Of a DNA stretch of 5,967 nucleotides, positions 5,490 to 5,967 are shown piece after piece (the stretch's first letter is position 1; every line of letters begins with the position of its first letter). A program made the position numbers and the translations under genes. The notes below the pieces were generated by a model. The model was not told where the DNA came from. It worked only from the letters and a program-made list of their open reading frames with translations, and did no database searches. Location of the stretch: assembly GCA_018623305.1 (NCBI GenBank), contig JAAZVR010000070.1, forward strand, positions 1 through 5,967. Reading direction: 5' to 3'. The stretch is from Thiotrichales bacterium (GTDB taxonomy: Bacteria; Pseudomonadota; Gammaproteobacteria; JAAZVR01).

Positions 5490-5967
5490 TTATCCAAAAA
5501 TGCTGCGGAAAAACAGTTTGATTTTGTCCATCAACTGACTGAACCAGCTGCCTTCAGCGACGGCAGTTGCAGCGTGTAGAGGTTTTTCCAAAATCACTTT
5601 GTCGTGCAAAACTAATTCCAGTTTGCCCAAGTCTTGACCCTCAGCAATTGGAGCCGTTACCTCTGAAGGGAAAGTCACTTTAGGCTCGATGTTTTCGTAC
5701 TGGCCACGAGGAATGGTTACGACTAAGTCTTCATTCAACACCACATCGACGTTTTTAGTTTTACCCAACCAAACTTGAGTTGTGCCCATTTTTTCACCCG
5801 CTGAATAAAGTTTGTGAGTTTCAAAAAAACGGAAACCGTAGTTCAACAATTTCTGGCTTTCGACCGCTCGAGCAGCTGCAGAGCTTGTACCTAAGACCAC
5901 TGAGATCAAACGCATATCTTGGCGTTTGGCAGAACTCAATAGGCAATAACCTGCTGAATTCGTATGG
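5490..5967 (-). CDS. dacA: D-alanyl-D-alanine carboxypeptidase (PBP5/6 type), C-terminal part
   Basis: A low-molecular-mass penicillin-binding protein that removes the terminal D-Ala from peptidoglycan pentapeptides at the outer face of the inner membrane. The frame is open to the window edge. The first visible residues are HTNSAGYCLLSSAKRQDMRL, which in this family directly follow the catalytic KTG motif, so the window begins just past it. MRLISVVLG and LLNYGFRFFETHKLY then match PBP5. The beta-rich C-terminal domain (VTIPRGQYENIEPKV, then LVLHDKVILEKPL) follows. The last 20 or so residues (SWFSQLMDKIKLFFRSIFG) form the amphipathic helix that anchors this subfamily to the membrane. The TTG at 5939 is not a start. 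The catalytic Ser-x-x-Lys and Ser-x-Asn motifs lie outside the window. It is the first visible gene of the dat-ybeD-lipB operon. Confidence 0.93.
   Translation of the reverse strand, partial: HTNSAGYCLLSSAKRQDMRLISVVLGTSSAAARAVESQKLLNYGFRFFETHKLYSAGEKMGTTQVWLGKTKNVDVVLNEDLVVTIPRGQYENIEPKVTFPSEVTAPIAEGQDLGKLELVLHDKVILEKPLHAATAVAEGSWFSQLMDKIKLFFRSIFG

Noticed and set aside
1..5967. A hidden defence, mobile or other novel system
   Set aside because: I saw no transposase, integrase, direct-repeat array, tRNA or toxin-antitoxin-like small gene pair. Nearly every base is accounted for by recognised conserved genes.

Overview
The window holds chromosomal housekeeping DNA from a gammaproteobacterium: eight protein genes, two cut by the window edges, with almost no non-coding space. 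The gene set and order (dacA, a D-amino-acid aminotransferase, ybeD, lipB, with lipA nearby) and the protein sequences fit Gammaproteobacteria. The moderate GC content and gene style would suit a marine Thiotrichales/Piscirickettsiaceae-type organism, but that finer placement is only a guess. I see no mobile element, CRISPR array, tRNA or rRNA.

Layout. Bases 1-414 (+) encode the C-terminal part of TrmO, a tRNA t6A37 methyltransferase. A hairpin at about 428-456 looks like a shared bidirectional terminator between trmO and the genes facing it. On the minus strand, 2369-464 carries lipA followed after 4 bases by hslO (Hsp33). A 58-base divergent spacer (2370-2427) separates lipA from a plus-strand pair, a stomatin/QmcA-type SPFH protein and an NfeD membrane protein (2428-3765). 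From the right edge, the minus strand carries a tightly packed operon: dacA (partial), dat, ybeD and lipB (5967-3746). Its genes are 3 bases apart or overlap by 4 or 1 bases. nfeD and lipB overlap tail to tail by 20 bp, and the probable nfeD terminator lies inside lipB.

How the genes fit together. LipB transfers octanoyl groups from ACP to lipoyl domains and LipA inserts sulfur to make lipoate; YbeD is a small protein that habitually accompanies lipB. DacA trims D-Ala from peptidoglycan pentapeptides, and Dat can interconvert D-Ala and D-Glu, so their pairing suggests D-amino-acid recycling. The SPFH/NfeD pair is a membrane-microdomain module inserted in the opposite direction between lipB and lipA, which leaves lipA needing its own promoter.

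The most notable point is that the Hsp33 homologue has lost three of the four zinc-binding cysteines that form the family's redox switch. The rest of the window is ordinary, and I do not see a novel multi-gene system.
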